From NCBI GenBank assembly GCA_003219945.1, contig QHQV01000101.1, positions 1-6,519 on the forward strand: 6,519 nt of DNA, given 5' to 3'. Position numbers and translations under genes: made by a program. The DNA is from Verrucomicrobiota bacterium (GTDB lineage: Bacteria; Verrucomicrobiota; Verrucomicrobiia; Chthoniobacterales; UBA10450). Below are positions 5,863 to 6,519 of the stretch, piece by piece (position 1 is the stretch's first letter; every line of letters begins with the position of its first letter). The notes below the pieces were generated by a model. The model was not told where the DNA came from. It searched no databases and was given only the letters and a program-made list of their open reading frames with translations.

Positions 5863-6519
5863 AGAGTGGTTTCAGGTGGCGTGAGCACGTCGTCGATATG
5901 CGCGAGAAGCTCGGCCCCAGTTTTGCAGCCACGGTGTTCAGCTTATTGGCTAACTCACCATCCGGCTGAAGTAAGTCGTTCTCTTTTATCGAATCAAATT
6001 CGGGGAATCTTCCGTGGATACGATCGACAAATTTCTTATCCGCCCGGCCAGCAGAATGCCTTTGATGTTCCTGAATGTGGCTAGTACTTCGATATAATCA
6101 TTCTCGATCTCATCGAAGAGTCGGACTACATCGTTGCCAAAGGCTATTCGTAATAGTTTTTGATGTCCCGTAGTGTTTGAAAACGTCACGCTTCCGACAG
6201 CGCGTAAGAAAGAACCGTAATTTGTCTTTGGGTTTATCCCCGATTTATAGATAGTGGTTGGTCGAAGATTATCATCTGGTCGCTTTAGTTTGTTCGAAAC
6301 CGAAGCGAATGTGAGGTTGGCAACTGCTTGTCCTTTGTCGTTATCAACGCCAGCAACCCACAAGTCGCCAGCTAATGATTCAAATGCTGTCCATGAACCG
6401 AGAATTACGAATGCCCAAATAGCCTCCGTTGCATCATGCATTGCCATCGGCTGTCCGTCAGGGCGACGCTGAGCTAAGCTGGCCTCAACGTATTGGAGTC
6501 CCAGAACGTCGAAATACCT
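5859..6519 (-). pseudogene. HEPN-type protein, frameshifted twice, 5' partial
   Basis: HEPN domains are helical and many are RNases of toxin, defence or RNA-processing systems, with an RNxxxH active site. The frame is open to the right edge (RYFDVLGLQYVEASL before the ATG at 6447), so the N-terminus is probably outside. Numbering from that ATG, a first core helix WAFVILGSWTAFESLAGDLW covers 11-30 and the end of the domain has YIEVLATFRN. At R126-N127 the frame runs RNIKG and then turns to an unrelated 23-residue tail. Moving one base at 6058-6061 gives RNIKGH followed by SAGRADKKFVDRIHGRFPEF, which restores the RNxxxH motif and a family-like continuation. A second one-base loss near 5912-5914 must be corrected to read GPELLAHIDDVLTPPETTL and the natural stop at 5859-5861. 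The conceptual product in the window is about 220 residues. As written the protein lacks its catalytic histidine. Assignment to HEPN is by motif and general likeness; the exact subfamily is unsure. Confidence 0.6.

Noticed and set aside
5986..6447. An apparently intact 153-codon minus-strand gene
   Set aside because: The frame is open upstream to the window edge, and its last 23 codons are out of frame with the family-like continuation; it is better read as part of the frameshifted HEPN-type gene.
1..6519. CRISPR array, rRNA, riboswitch or replication origin
   Set aside because: No regularly spaced repeat series, rRNA-like sequence, known aptamer core or origin-type iterons were seen.

Overview
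The window looks like a chromosomal fragment of a Gram-negative environmental bacterium. A soil Verrucomicrobia-type genome is my best guess. It rests on a periplasmic-type arylsulfotransferase, a large GAF hybrid sensor kinase, and a degenerate 7-bp intergenic tandem repeat (TTGGACG-like) that I associate with that group. No rRNA or intact marker gene is present, so the assignment is tentative.

Layout. (1) Positions 2-1663 (+) hold the 3' part of a hybrid histidine kinase (GAF, HisKA, HATPase, REC); its N-terminus lies outside the window. (2) Positions 1664-2005 are an unusual intergenic stretch with a heptad tandem repeat, a small GC hairpin, what looks like the 5' half of a tRNA with no 3' half, and two copies of a 12-bp direct repeat on either side of these. 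(3) Positions 2006-3547 (+) encode an exported, PAPS-independent aryl-sulfate sulfotransferase (ASST family) with its catalytic residues in place. (4) Positions 3548-3818 are non-coding with weak hairpins. (5) Positions 3819-4784 are the remains of an IS1595-family insertion sequence; its transposase is broken by one in-frame stop and one single-base deletion. (6) Positions 4836-5499 (-) carry two overlapping unknown genes, or one gene split by a frameshift. (7) Positions 5704-5862 (+) carry a 52-codon small gene that meets, tail to tail, (8) a HEPN-type gene on the minus strand (5859-6519, running off the right edge). The HEPN-type gene has two single-base frameshifts, the first inside its RNxxxH ribonuclease motif.

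The left half reads as ordinary chromosome (a signalling gene and an exported enzyme). The right half, from about 3.8 kb on, reads as accessory DNA: a dead IS, genes of unknown function, and a small-protein/HEPN pair with the look of a decayed toxin-antitoxin or defence locus. No operon clearly joins the parts. Three of the lesions in the right half are losses of one base in short runs. This may be real decay or uncorrected indel errors in the assembly, and the two explanations lead to different readings of the HEPN gene.
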